From Bolinopsis microptera (taxonomy: Eukaryota > Ctenophora > Tentaculata > Lobata > Bolinopsidae): a DNA stretch of 64,000 nt. The stretch spans positions 13,315,675 to 13,379,674 of the forward strand of contig NC_087076.1 in assembly GCF_026151205.1 (NCBI RefSeq), read 5' to 3'. Position 1 is the stretch's first letter, and each line of letters opens with the position of its first letter. Under the pieces are notes generated by a model. It made no database searches and was not told the DNA's origin. It saw only the letters and a program-made list of their open reading frames with translations. Below are positions 10,228 through 22,034 of this stretch, in pieces. The translations under genes and the position numbers were made by a program.

Positions 10228-13200
10228 TCAACCGTATCTCTTCTTTCTGGCAGCCTTGTCGTCATCAGAGTCATAGTCTTCCTGCAGTAGGTTCCTGTAT
10301 TCCTTCTCTTTCCTTCGTTCTTTCGACTGCAATTCCAGGATGTCAAATAGTTTAAATAATTGATTCAAAATTAGATTACTACACAGACGTTTTGAAAGTG
10401 ATACTGTTATAGCAGACTTTATATCACCAGTTCATATCAAACTCTGCTTCTTCCCTAGAATGTACACCAAAACATATGTCACATTCAATTTTCTACTATA
10501 CAATATATACTATATAGTGTGTAACTTGCTCAATATACATCATAAGCTACCACATTGAATATGTCAGAAAACAAAAAATGTATACAGTATTAATTTTAAT
10601 GTAATGTTATATACTTTAACATTGAATAACAAAATAAGGTGCTAAATGCTAATAGTGTCCAAATCAGCAGCCCATTCGATTGAAATTTTAGATAAGGAAT
10701 ATAATTTCCCGAATCACTCGTCCGTAGTCTAAGATTAACTCAGTATAGTGACGATTACAGAGTACAAAATAGTAGTCCTTCATAGTTCATACCCATCTCA
10801 TATAGTATGCTTTGAATCAAAAAAATATTCAATAAACAAATCGTCTTCAACTTATGGGACTACTATTTTGATACCTACCGCAATTGTAAATTGGTAATCA
10901 TGCACATGCAATATGGATATGTTTGTGAACACTCAGGAATTGTACATTTGGATATAATAGTGGAAGATCGCTATTAGTTTAGTTTACATGCAAGACAACT
11001 GAACTAGTCGAACAGTGGTTGGTGATACAATCGCAATCTATGCAAGAAAATTTGTCGGATTCCGATTCCCGAGGTTGTGGCTCGGGGTTACTATTAAAAC
11101 GTGCAGATAGCATGCAGATTTACGTAGCTCCCCTCATGACTTACAGCATTACAACTCCCGGTATCTAGGTCTACTCTTGGGGGACCTGTAGTCTCGTAAC
11201 GACTTGCACACCTTGGAAAGGCGATACGTACTTAGACTTTTGATACGTAGTTGTTCTTTTAACAACGTACTTAGAATTTCAACACAGTTTTTGGTACGTA
11301 CTTTTAACAAAAGATCCAGTACGTGCTGTGAGTGTACTAATGGTATTGGTTTCGTGCTCATACAAAATACATTTATTATATTGTGTATATTGTCGTGCTC
11401 GTGTGATAGAATTGAGAATGTTTTATTTTGTCTGACCTATCAGCACTTTATCTTTCATTCACTTAGCCATTCAGGTTATTAGCTGTAAAATCACTGGTAA
11501 TGCTTCAAACAATCGTTAATCGGTTTCTAATGTTTCGATAATAGTATTCTTTAGTTTAAATCTCACCTTTTTACGTGCAATGTAAAGAACATAGATAACT
11601 ACTACTGCCACCATGGCAATGATGATAAATGCAATAACTTGTGTGGTTGCCATGGCATCAGCCCATCCAGCAGCTTCTATCTCCTTCTCTTCTGCTTCTT
11701 CTATCTCCTGGAAACAGAATAGTGATGTGTGGGCAAATCTTATATCATTTGGACAAGTCAGGGATCATTGCATTGGAATAAAAAAGGGATTGTAGGAAAA
11801 AGTAGGGATCACGTGCAGTTCACAGATAGGAAATACATACCATGCATAGGATATACATAACACTGATTTAATGTCGGGCAGAAAATCCTTACAATTTTGG
11901 TACCTAAGTCCTAAGACTAAGAGTAAGGTTGGATTTTATAATTTATTGTGATTTTTTCCCGATCCATGACTCAAGTGCCGAAGGCACAAAAGAGTCAAGG
12001 ACAAGGGTTAGCGATCGAGGTTTTTTTTGGGATATGGTAGCTTTGCGACCGTACCTGCGTGCGAGCGTGCGTGTCTGCGTACGTTTCGCCCACGTGTCTG
12101 CCTGCGCAAAGTTATTTTGCGCGAAAATCTGAATTAAACAATTGTTGGCGCGCGGTGCTGAAATGTTCAAGTACATTGTTAATTTCATCATGTACGCATC
12201 CCGCTAGGGACTAATTGATAGCATATTATTATTATTTTGAGTTAGTATTACTATTTTGCACAGATCCGTGTCAGGTTGCATAAACAATAAACATATGGTT
12301 ACATAGAAATATACACGATTTTCAAATTAAATATGGAATTATATCAACTGGGCGGCGCTCGGCCTGTCGCTTCGCCATATCTGCATGCTTATAAACAGTA
12401 AAGACTGGGGTCCACAGGTGGTATGGAATATGATCAAATACTCCATCACGGATCGGGAAATTGAGCGGCCATCCACAAAAGAAAAGCGGCCGCATTTCTT
12501 GTTACAATCGGGGAAAAGTAATGTCTCAGTGTGCAAACCTTGATTTTCTCCACGATGTCCTGCTCAGCGGATGTTTCAATATTATAATTGTTGTCGACCT
12601 GATAGCCATTATCTGCGTCAGCAATATCCGTTCCTTTCTCAGTTGGGAGCTGAAATCAATGATGCGGTGTTACTAAAAATAGGACTTAAATATTTGTGCT
12701 CGGATCAATGATTTAGAATTCAGAAAATGTAATTTATAATGCATGACCCGATAAGGACTTAATACTTATAACAGACTCAAGTTTGTAGCAATAGTCTTAC
12801 TGTATAAATTAAATATTAAATTTAGAGATGGCCGGTTGCACCGCTTACATTCTTATTACGAATCCTAGTCATAACATTAACAGAATAATTTTAAACCGAT
12901 GGTAATTTCTTCGGAGGGTTTCAAACCGACAATTTAGTTTCAGGCATCTAGAAAAATGGAACAAGGATATGTTATGCTGATCGCTGGTGGATTAAAAACG
13001 TTGAGCCCATTCTGCATGTCAGTTATAAGCGTTTTAATTGTTTGTTCCAAATATTATTCGAACTCCAAGACCGTCGACGAGTCCAACTCAGCGTGCGTCT
13101 TGGTAGGTTATAAAATTAAACCTACAATAAATACTAAATAGTAGGAACATACCGATGACTCAAATGATCCCGGAAGTTCTGAAGATGAGGTTGAACTCGG

Positions 13201-13886
13201 AGGTATCGTTGAACCAAAAGCTCCGTTCTCTTCTTCCCCCTTCTCATCTGCCTCCTCTCCTTCCCCCTTCTCATCTGCCTCCTCTTCTTCATTCCCGGAT
13301 GTTTCTACAGAGTTCTCTTCTTGGGAGGTGTCGCTGTCTACTTGGTATGACTGAGCTTCAGTCTGGGTCTGATCTGCACTCGACTCCTGAATAATAATGG
13401 TTTACTTACTAGGTCAATATAATGATAGTGTTATAGTAACGAGCAATCATATTTGATTGAATGGGTTGACACTATAAGTATAAATATAATAGTTTAACGT
13501 AAGAGTGTAGTAATTTAAGTAATTGGAATCACAACTCTCCGAATACCAATACTTTAAACAATTTTTCAATATTTTAAAGAAACAGATCATAATACATATT
13601 ATATTATACAATATACATTATACATATATAATACATATATATGACTATGACTATGAGTGTAACTAGCTCTGTGTATGTACTTAGGACTTTCTCAGGTTAA
13701 TTCTAGCAATTAATTTTTAACATTCCCAAAAGTCACCTGGTTGTTGGATGTAACCATAGTAGAACCACTCAGAGGATCAACAACAACTACCTGGGGCTGG
13801 TTTACAGTCAGACCATCATCCTGAGTCTGTGCAGGTTGCTCCTGAACGGTTTCCTGAACTGCCTCTCCAACCTCCGTCTGTATTTC
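10228..13886 (-). CDS. Acidic single-pass membrane protein, C-terminal five exons, family not recognised
   Basis: Five minus-strand exons follow GT-AG rules and are all in phase 0: 13886-13737, 13386-13153, 12649-12539, 11707-11567 and 10326-10228 (stop TGA). The visible protein is about 245 residues. It has a Gln/Glu-rich start and an acidic, Ser/Thr-rich region with a duplicated EEADEKGE motif. Next comes a predicted transmembrane helix (VIAFIIIAMVAVVVIYVLYI) stopped by ARKK, and then a short charged tail with EYRNLLQEDYDSDDDKAARK. The layout suggests an extracytosolic acidic domain and a short basic/acidic cytosolic tail. The 5' exons, including any signal peptide, were not found to the right. 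A 552-bp repeat sits in the intron between the transmembrane exon and the next upstream exon. Coding potential is strong from phase consistency; the identity is unknown. Confidence 0.75.
10327..11566. other. Intron of the minus-strand membrane-protein gene
   Basis: AT-rich sequence between the tail exon and the transmembrane exon. Around 11200-11330 the motif GTACTTA/TACGTAC recurs several times (CGATACGTACTTAG, AACGTACTTAG, GGTACGTAC), forming a small degenerate repeat. Frames overlapping it look accidental. Confidence 0.55.
11952..12503. mobile_element. 552-bp interspersed element, copy 1 (intronic)
   Basis: Every aligned line of this block is identical to 24032-24583 (constant offset 12080). 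It starts TTTTTTCCCGATCC and shares sequence through CGCATTTCTTGTT. In this copy the right flank continues into ACAATCGGGGAAAA, which mirrors the left end (TTTT-CCCGAT), so the complete element may extend to about 12520 with terminal inverted repeats. It has no long coding frame and is presumably non-autonomous. The perfect identity implies very recent movement or a copying event. Confidence 0.8.
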
Positions 13887-14017
13887 CTGCAGTTTTATTT
13901 GTGATTTTCTGGCGATATTGAAATCATTACGGTGACAAACATCATTTATGACATGAACAAAGGGTATTAATTCATCTGTTTGTTGGATTGCACAAAATTG
14001 TTAGAACAAGGTAAGGT

Positions 14018-14322
14018 CAGTGGCGAAACTTTGCTTGTTGGCGCCCCCCCCCCCCCCGCTCAGTGACGAAAAGCGCCCCCCTAAAATTTTTTGTCCCTAA
14101 AAAATTTAAAAAAAAAAAAAAAGGTCGGGTACTTTTTTCTCGCCCCCCTACAGCTTTTTGCGCCCCCTGAAGCAAAAAAGGGTACCCCAAATATTTTTTC
14201 GCGTCGGCCGAACGCTAAATTGGACAGGGAAATACACAAACAAGGCGTTTTTTCAGTGAAAAGGCCTAAAATTCAGGAAAATTGCGCCCCCCTTGTACGG
14301 CGGTTTCACTAATTACGGCCCC

Positions 14323-14360
<38 letters not shown>

Positions 14361-14397
14361 CACAGCGGGGTCTGCGGGGCCCTAAGTTACGCCACTG
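14018..14397. mobile_element. hAT-type MITE, CAGTGGCG family
   Basis: The ends are CAGTGGCGAAACTT and AAGTTACGCCACTG, a nearly perfect 14-bp inverted repeat. An exact 8-bp target duplication, GGTAAGGT, stands on each side (14010-14017 and 14398-14405). The interior is short, non-coding and contains C runs (14043-14057 and 14322-14359) whose length may be unreliable. The termini and duplication length place it with hAT elements. Confidence 0.9.
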
Positions 14398-14405
14398 GGT
14401 AAGGT

Positions 14406-15129
14406 TCACTATCTGTCTAACATTATTTAGACTGTGAAAATCAGGTTAAGGTCCATTATTGGTTGGATTTTGATTACTAGCAGGAACCCATCTAACCCTA
14501 AAGTGGTGTCAAGACTCAAGAGACTAAAATAATTATAACCTATTTGATTTGCGTTTTTGACACCACTTGGGGGTCCAAATCTTTAGCACTAAAATTTTTA
14601 TTCCTCGGCCAATTATTTATTTTTCATGCTGATTTGAAGGCCATTAAAGCTTTTGAAACAGTCAAAAAGTTAAAGTTGTATAGCTTTTGTGGTTTTTGCG
14701 GAAAGTCGTGTTAAAGTTGATGCCGTGGTGTCAGTAAAATGGTACGGATATATAAACATACATATTGATATATATTTTATATATAGTAAGATATTACTAG
14801 CCCATAGATACTGTTTTAAGATACATACTTATTTTCTTTTATTATTATACCATCATTAAAGCTATGCAAGAATTTATGAACATGACGCATAAATACAAAT
14901 TAACCCAAATATATATTAATAACGAATACTATCGCATGCTATTCTATTTCTATGCGATCGTATAGTAAAAGTATGAAGTAATCCCTAAAAATGAACAAAT
15001 TAGATGATTTTAGAGGATACACCGGGTAAAATCTCTAAAAAAAGTGTGTTTGTAGAGCAAAATGCGCAGTTTTGCTAACGTTAAGTTTTTCAAAATTGTC
15101 CCACATTCAAACGACGATTTGGCGCCCCG

Positions 15130-15167
<38 letters not shown>

Positions 15168-15177
15168 GACCAATATT
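14406..15177. other. AT-rich intergenic stretch ending in a poly-C run
   Basis: No gene was seen. A run of about 35 C at 15130-15164 stands where the parallel sequence at about 17030 has only GCGCCCCACC, so the run is an expansion or an artefact at the left border of a foldback element. Confidence 0.5.
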
Positions 15178-15705
15178 CCAGCTCAAACTTTTGAACTTGA
15201 AGCTATCAGTATAACTATAAGTGTAGACTGTCCCTCATCACGTCGAGACCAATGGAATGGATATACATAATTAGTTGGTGCACAATAATATCGGTGACCG
15301 ACTACTAAGAACCTCTCGTGATCCATTTTCTAGCCATCCTAACAGCCGGACAACCAAGAACCTGGGTAGGGTTCATATGACAGTTTAGTAAGTAGCTGTG
15401 TATTATGAAGCATAATATTAAGAAGTGTTCGAGCTCTAGGCATGTGTTTACATAACGGACATGAGCCGGGTTCGAAAGGGGCTGGTTTTCGTATCGGTAT
15501 ATCAGCCACTGCGATACCATATTCACCGTAATTGGATCTGCCTATTGATTATTCGACTGCTTTTGAACGGTTATAGTTGGGTTAGCTAGTTAGATAATTA
15601 TATATGGTTTGTTATAGCTGTGGTACTGTTCAGTTTACTACCGCCCTCATCAGATAAACATGTTTGTTGAGGGACAGTCTAAACTTCGAAAGTTTGAGAG
15701 CTGGA
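15178..15705. mobile_element. Foldback element, copy A
   Basis: The left end reads CCAGCTCAAACTTT and later TAGACTGTCCCTCATCA. The right end is TGAGGGACAGTCTAAAC and AAGTTTGAGAGCTGG, so the termini are mutually inverted over about 55 bp with gaps. The interior contains CAGTTTACTACCGCCCTCATCAG, a motif that also occurs inverted elsewhere in this nest. Most of the copy is repeated at 17057-18296. There is no transposase. Confidence 0.75.
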
Positions 15706-17056
15706 AGATTAAACAATTGGTTAGCTCCTCGAATTCAGCCCTCGGTGCAAGATCGATGATAATGAAACTTCTAGATAATTAAACAATGTAGTTGAGGTTT
15801 GAATCTAAGGGATTGTGACATTCAGGGCAAATGAACGAGTGAGTGCTATTGTTATGCAGCTGTTACGTACCGACTCAAAAACGGCTGAATCCCCGCCTAG
15901 AAAGAAAACTTATCTCAAAGTTTTCTTAGTTATAAATTACTTCGACTTGGCGATTCAAATTTGTTACTCCTTTCAACTTAATCCTCTCGAGCAATGAAAC
16001 ATTTCTGTCCGGATCTGCACAGTACATGGAATGTTTAAAGTATCTCCAGAGGTTCTTAGCTGTCGGGGATCCGGATATGTAAATGTAATGATTGGTTCTT
16101 AGTTGTCGGAGCTGATTGAATTTCCCAAGCTAGCATGTTCATTAGTTAACTAGGTAAAATTGACAGGTTCTTATCTGGCGAAGATCGGACTTAGTTCCGA
16201 CATAGTAGTAGTAGTAGTATAGATTACATCTCGACTAGACTCACATAAATCATGAAGTAGTGTCAGTGAGGGATAGTTTTGTTCGATTTTGTTCAAATTT
16301 GTTAAATTTTGTTTTATTTTGTAAGCCCACGAGGAGGCTAATCAACTTGCCACATTTCCGTCGAACTGTCATAAGTTATAACCAATTTCAGTTTTAACAG
16401 GTTATCATTTACTCTTTCTTTTACTTTCACATGTTCAGTTATATTTCGACTTATTGACCGTTCACATACCTACCTACTGAACCTAATAATATTATTACAT
16501 TATTTGAGCCAGTCAGTTAGTGGGAGGGGGTCGTCTGGAAAAGTTACAATAAGCTGTGTGTTAATTAACTTACAGAATACGGGTATTATTTACGGGTGGG
16601 AGAGGCCGATTTAAAAATGACTCGGACCGAAAATTTTCAAAGTTTTCGATGCGTACCCCTGAAGGCTCTGCCTTCAGAGATACGTATCGAGAATGTACTT
16701 ACATTCGGAATTCACGGAAGGCTATAAATGTGATTGGTTTCATATATATATACTCTCTTATAGTTATAGTTATAGAAAACGTGACATTTGGCCCGCAGAT
16801 TTTAAGGAAAATACGCAAATTTGGTCCTCAGATTTTAAGTAAAATGCGCAAATTTGGTCCGATTTAAAGAAAAGTGCACGATTTGTCGCGGAGAACTGGA
16901 AAAATCGCGATTTGTCGCGAGGATCTGAGAAAATCGCGAACTGTCGCGGAAAACGTGAAAAATCGCGATTTGCATGTCGCGGAGAATGGAAAAATCGCGA
17001 TTCCGTACATGCCGCGATTTCCTTTTGTCCCTGGCGCCCCACCTAAGATCAATATT
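15706..17056. repeat. Spacer between foldback copies with CGCGATTT tandem repeats
   Basis: From about 16795 to 17025 a degenerate unit of about 30 bp recurs (AATCGCGATTTGTCGCGGAGAA, with AAATTTGGTCC variants before it). The earlier part carries sequence that recurs at 18300-18500 downstream of copy B (CCCTCGGTGCAAGA, GTACCGACTCAAAAACGGCT), so the repeat unit is larger than the foldback itself. No gene was seen. Confidence 0.65.
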
Positions 17057-18296
17057 CCAGCTCAAACTTTTGAAGCTATCAGTATAACTATAAATGTAGA
17101 CTGTCCCTCATCATGTCGAGACCAATGGAATGGATATACATAATTAGTTGGTGCACAATAATATCGATGACCGACTACTAAGAACCTCTCGTGATCCAAA
17201 TTCTAGCCATCCTAACAGCCGGACAACCAAGAACCTGGGTAGGGTTCATATGACAGTTTAGTAAGTAGCTGTGTATTATGAAGCATAATATTAAGAAGTG
17301 TTCGAGCTCTCAGCATGTTTTTACATAACGGACGTGAGCCGGGTCCGAAAGGGGCTGGTTCTCGTATCAGCCACTGCGATACCATATTCACCGTAATTGG
17401 ATCTGCCTATTGATTATTCGACTGCTTTTGGACGGTTATAGTTGGGTTAGCTAGTTAGAATAAGATGTCGGCCCCCTATAATTGTTAATGATATGGTTTA
17501 ATTATACCCAGGAACCCTGACCGGATGGGGCTTAACTTTGAAAGTAAAAGAGTTGGAGACTTACGGTTTTTTGTAACATGTTCCTTTTTTAAAAGTAACG
17601 TTACCTCTCCAGGGGCAGGAGGAAAATTCAAGACAACGTAATTGTTGAGTTATCTCAAAATCTCCAGAAAAGTCCCCTTTCGGGCCGATCAAAAGTTTGC
17701 AACTTTAACTTTGCGGATTCCTGTACTCTGGTTGGCTGAATTGTGTCACGTGGTAGCTGCTTGAACATTGGAATGTGCCACGCGTGCAAATCATGCTTGT
17801 TGTCGCGCGCGAGGTCGAGCCGTCTGTTTAAATTAAACCAACTCTAGTACCACCACCAGCCGGTAACTTTTCCTGGGTAATCATATATGGTTTGTTATAT
17901 ATAACAAACTAATAATATAAAAATATATATTATAGCTGTGGTACTGGTCAGTTTACTACCGCCCTCATCAGATAAACATGTCACGTGTGACAGTGCAATT
18001 GTTTCATATTCTAGCTCAAACTTAGCTCTCCTTCATAGTTTTATTGGTTTTCAAGAAAACAACAATTTCAAAGTTTGGCACCGGTAGTCTCTTAATAAGC
18101 TTCACGTCTTTGTGTTTTCAGTCAAGACTTTCCCTCATCGCATCATGACTAATATGCACGGATTAGTAACTATAGGGCTACTGAGGCGGAGTTTGTTGAG
18201 TACATACCACCACTATTGTGCACCAAAGAAATATGTCCATTATATTGGTTCCGATGTAATGAGGGACAGTCTAAACCTCGAAAGTTTGAGAGCTGG
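17057..18296. mobile_element. Foldback element, copy B, with internal extra DNA
   Basis: It has the same termini as copy A (CCAGCTCAAAC ... GTTTGAGAGCTGG). The first 400 bp match copy A closely. From about 17460 an additional 420 bp is present before the shared motif TATATGGTTTGTTATA resumes near 17885. A further unshared segment at about 18000-18240 precedes the right terminus. This is best read as nested insertions into a second copy. Confidence 0.7.
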
Positions 18297-19330
18297 AAGA
18301 TTAAACAATTGGTAAGGTCGTCAAATTTAGCCCTCGGTGCAAGACCGACGATAATGAAACTTTTAGATGATTAAACAATGTAGTTGAGATTTGAATCTAA
18401 AGGATTGAGATATTCAGGGCAAATGAACGAGCGAGGACTATTGTTATGCAGCTGTTACGTACCGACTCAAAAACGGCTAAATCCCCGCATAGAAAGAAAA
18501 CTGATGAGGGCGGTAGTAAACTGACCACAGCTATGCTTAATAAACCATATCATTGATAATTTAGTACTAAACTTTGAACTTATTTTCGATTTTTCACGTT
18601 TTGAGTACGCCTTGAGTTGATCAGTACGAATATTAGTAAGTTTTTCGTATATAATTAGAAATGCTGACGGGTGTAGGCAGGAAAAATTGTGCGACAGAGT
18701 TCAGTTCACCGAGGTACTAATATTAAGCCTAAGGAAGTTAGCAAAGTTGTTAATAAAATTGATTTGAAACAAAAATGCAATGTTTGCCAAAATTCACGTC
18801 ACATTTCTGCTGACGTCAGCTAGGCTCAGACCCCCTTCCTCCCTCCAGCTCCCCCGGCCCCCCATTCAGCATTTCAAAACCCCCTACCCCTCGGCTGCTG
18901 ACGTCATCATATTTGAATGCTCCCAAATTGTATTCTTTGGAAGAATTTCAAAAAGGCTGCTTTCAGGAGTAAAATATAACAATGTGAAATCATAAAGTGA
19001 AATCATAAATCAAGCAATATTTTGGCTTTGCTGTTTAGGGGTCAAAGGTCCTTTAAATTTTGAAAATATACCTACAGTAATAGGTCTCAAAAAGGGTGCA
19101 AAGAGGGATGAGGGAGAATCTACAATTTCTTTGGAAAATTTGCTTAAAGGAAGGAATTCTAGCAATGAAGAATGTAAATTTGGACTACACTTTGTCTTTA
19201 GTACTAGTAGTAAGGCTATTTGGATAATGCAATGGCGGAATGGCCAAATGAGCCTAAAAATGTTGGCCCCTTTCCGCCCCTTGCCAAGACTTTATAGCGG
19301 GGGGCTACGCCTCCCTCTTCTTACGATAAT
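18297..19330. other. Repeat-derived flank, no gene seen
   Basis: It begins with the shared downstream segment (to about 18500) and an inverted copy of the CTGATGAGGGCGGTAGTAAACTG motif at 18501-18523. The rest, including a C-rich patch at 18820-18890 and CGGGGGGCTACGCCTCCC near 19297, has no supported feature. The upstream conserved region of the pentraxin-like array begins near 19330. Confidence 0.5.
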
Positions 19331-19930
19331 CTCAGCTAGTATTCGAGACAGAAGCTCCTCTAGCTTGATCCTCCTGTTTTTTTCGTGACCAAATTCCTAC
19401 TCACTCCGACCCTGTTAATAAAACCTTAGGAATCCGTACTTCCGCTCACTTCACTGAATTTGATAACCCTGGCCCTCCAATAAAACTACTTCAACTTGGA
19501 CTTTGCTGTCACGTGACCTCCCAGTTGCGTTAATTGACGATGTCAATTCATGGCAGCTCGGCGCGGCACAGTCAACAGTAGCGCATCTCGCCGCTGTGAG
19601 AAGCCTCATTGAGTACGCGGCGCGGCACAGTAACGCTGTTCTTGTGTATTGGATCCCAGATGAAATTGTAGTAATTTTTATCATGAGCCAAGAACAGTTA
19701 TTTGACTTTAAAATAGCGCCCCTCGGTTGACGGTTCTTAAAACATAATAGTAATACATTTCTATGCAAACTCCGCTTTTTATTTTTTGTTTGTCGAAGTA
19801 TTCCCGGTCTACAAATTAACACCCATGAAAAGACGCCTTACCCATGTATTTTGAAAGCTCCTGCTAAGACAAACTTTTCGTATCACTTATAGTTATATGT
19901 TTTAAACAAATCTCCCTCCAACCCAGGCAA

Positions 19931-22034
19931 ATGTTACTACCTTTAGTTTCCCTCTTAGTCATAGGATCGTTTCCTGCTACTGTAGAGGCAGATGAGCACA
20001 GAGCATTAAGATTTGGTCAAAGCACTGCCGACTATATAGAGTGGTCTCCGAACATGGCCCCTTTTACAAGGCAGTTCTCTGTCTGTACTTGGCTTAAGAA
20101 GAGACATCAGTCATCAAATCCAATAGTTGTGAACTACCATCCTTACAGTCACGGTATGCTATTTGGTGATAACGGTGTTTATAACCACGTGGTAGGTTCT
20201 GGTATTTCTCTGCAGAGCGAGTACAACGTGCCTGATGGAGAATGGTTTCACGTCTGCTGGTTATGGAGTTACTCTAGTTACACCCTCACCGTCTACCTGA
20301 ACGGAGAGATTATAGGATCTACAGCTACTAATGAGAAGGAGCTGAGGACAGGAGGAACAATGTGTCTTGGTAACTATGCTGGGGTTAAGGTTTCTGGTCA
20401 CACTTTCGGTGGTGACTTGTTCAAGTTGAACCTATACAGTAGAGTTTTAACAGACACTGAAATCCGAAACATGGCCTCTGATATATGTTCTAACGAGGAG
20501 GAGAGTCTAAACTCAATAAGAAGTCTAAGGTGGGAAAGTATAATGTTACAGGAGAGAAGTGGCTCTGTGACTGAGATAACTGGTTGTCCTTCTCCTGAAG
20601 AGATTGAAGCTGGAAAACGGGCTAAAATGCTGAGGCTCATTGATGAAAGACTGGAGACATTTGAGAGTAGGTTACAGAACACCGAGCAGGAGTTGGCAAG
20701 AACCAAAACTAATTTCATACAATCTGATAAAAAGTTAAAGAATGTTACCGCATCCCTCACAGTAACTCAGGAAAAGCTAAAGAACTCTGAGCAAGAGCTA
20801 ATATAACAGAGACTAAGTCTAATCTGAATCAGCAATTAGAAAATGTTATCACCTCCCTGACAGGTACCCAGAATAAGCTTAACGACACTGAGCAAGAGCT
20901 AGCAGAGACTAAGTCTACTCTGAATCAACGACTAAATCAAACCGAGAATAAGTTGGAAAATGTAACCACATCTCTCAAAACCACCCAAGGAAAGCTAAAG
21001 AACTCTGAGCAAGAGCTAACAGAGACTAAGTCTAATCTGAATCAGCAATTAGAAAATGTTATCACCTCCCTGACAGGTACCCAGAATAAGCTTAACGACA
21101 CTGAGCAAGAGCTAGCCGAGACTAAGTCTACTCTGGATCAACGACTAAATCAAACCGAGAGTAAGTTGGAAAATGTAACCACTTCCCTCACAAGCACCCA
21201 AAATAAGCTTAACAACACAGAACAAGAGCTAGCCGAGACTAAATCTACACTGAATCAGCGTGTTAACCAAACTGAAAAGAATTTGCAAGCTGTAACAAAG
21301 TCCCTTACCACCACCCAGGTCGAGCTAAATGCTACAAGACAAGAATTGGCAGGAGCAAGAAATTCTCTCGGAATGCTAACCACATCCTTCATCACCACCC
21401 AGGAAATGCTAAAGAACTCTGAGCAAGAGCTAGCAGAGACGAAGTCTACCCTGAAGGTATTTGAAGAGAAGTTAGGAAGTTTTAACTTCTCCCTCACAAG
21501 CACGCAAAAAGAGATGTCCAACACGCAACTTGAGCTTACAGCGACAAAAAATAATCTCACACAGCAATTAGAAAGTGTCGCCGTGTCCCTGAACCATACC
21601 CAAGAGGAGCTGGATGCAGCTACAAAGAACAAAGTCCGCAGCAAGTGGGACGTGCTTTTCTCGGACAGGTTTTTCAACAAGCAACTTACTATGGAGATGT
21701 CTCAAGAACTCAAATCAGCATGGGATATTCTAGGTAATTTCTCTCTTTTAATTAGGTTGTCTAGTAATCTTATGAAATGTTTCGTTTTCGGAGAATAAAT
21801 ATTTTTGCATGGATTGCGTAATGTCTTAATATCACGGCATAAATTTAAGACCTTTTTAAATAACTCCTTTTTTGTCTAGTAGTAAGTAATAGAAATAACA
21901 CTGTTTTAAGTTTAACATCTTTCCTTTCAGATCTGTTTTTAGGAGCAAACATAACCGAACCAGTTATCGAACACTTAAAGCAACAGCACGAGCCTAGAGA
22001 AATGGTCTGTCCGGAAACTGACAGTATTCTTTGA
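19931..22034 (+). pseudogene. Pentraxin/LamG-like secreted coiled-coil protein, copy A, interrupted by a 5-nt insertion
   Basis: The first exon is 19931-21733 and the last is 21931-22034 (donor GTAATT, acceptor TTTCAG). The protein opens with a signal peptide (MLLPLVSLLVIGSFPATVEA), then a ConA-like domain of about 190 residues. That domain has the pentraxin-style core FSVCTWLKK, WFHVCWLWS, VYLNGEIIGS and GGTMCLGNY. Pentraxins carry HxCx[ST]Wx[ST]; here Leu replaces the Ser/Thr. More than 300 residues of coiled coil follow, built on LxxTQxKLxNxEQELAETKSxL units, with N-glycosylation sequons (NVT, NQT, NNT, NDT) at regular steps. Five extra bases (ATATA, 20801-20805) create a stop and a frameshift, after which the frame is open again to the last exon. 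Whether this is a true mutation or an error is undecided. About 630 codons in all. Confidence 0.85.

Noticed and set aside
11149-11361. 70-codon minus-strand frame in the membrane-protein intron
   Set aside because: It overlaps a degenerate TACGTACTTA repeat and has no splice signals that would fit the phase-0 gene.
18112-18315. 67-codon frame inside foldback copy B
   Set aside because: It ends inside the inverted terminal repeat and has no counterpart in copy A.
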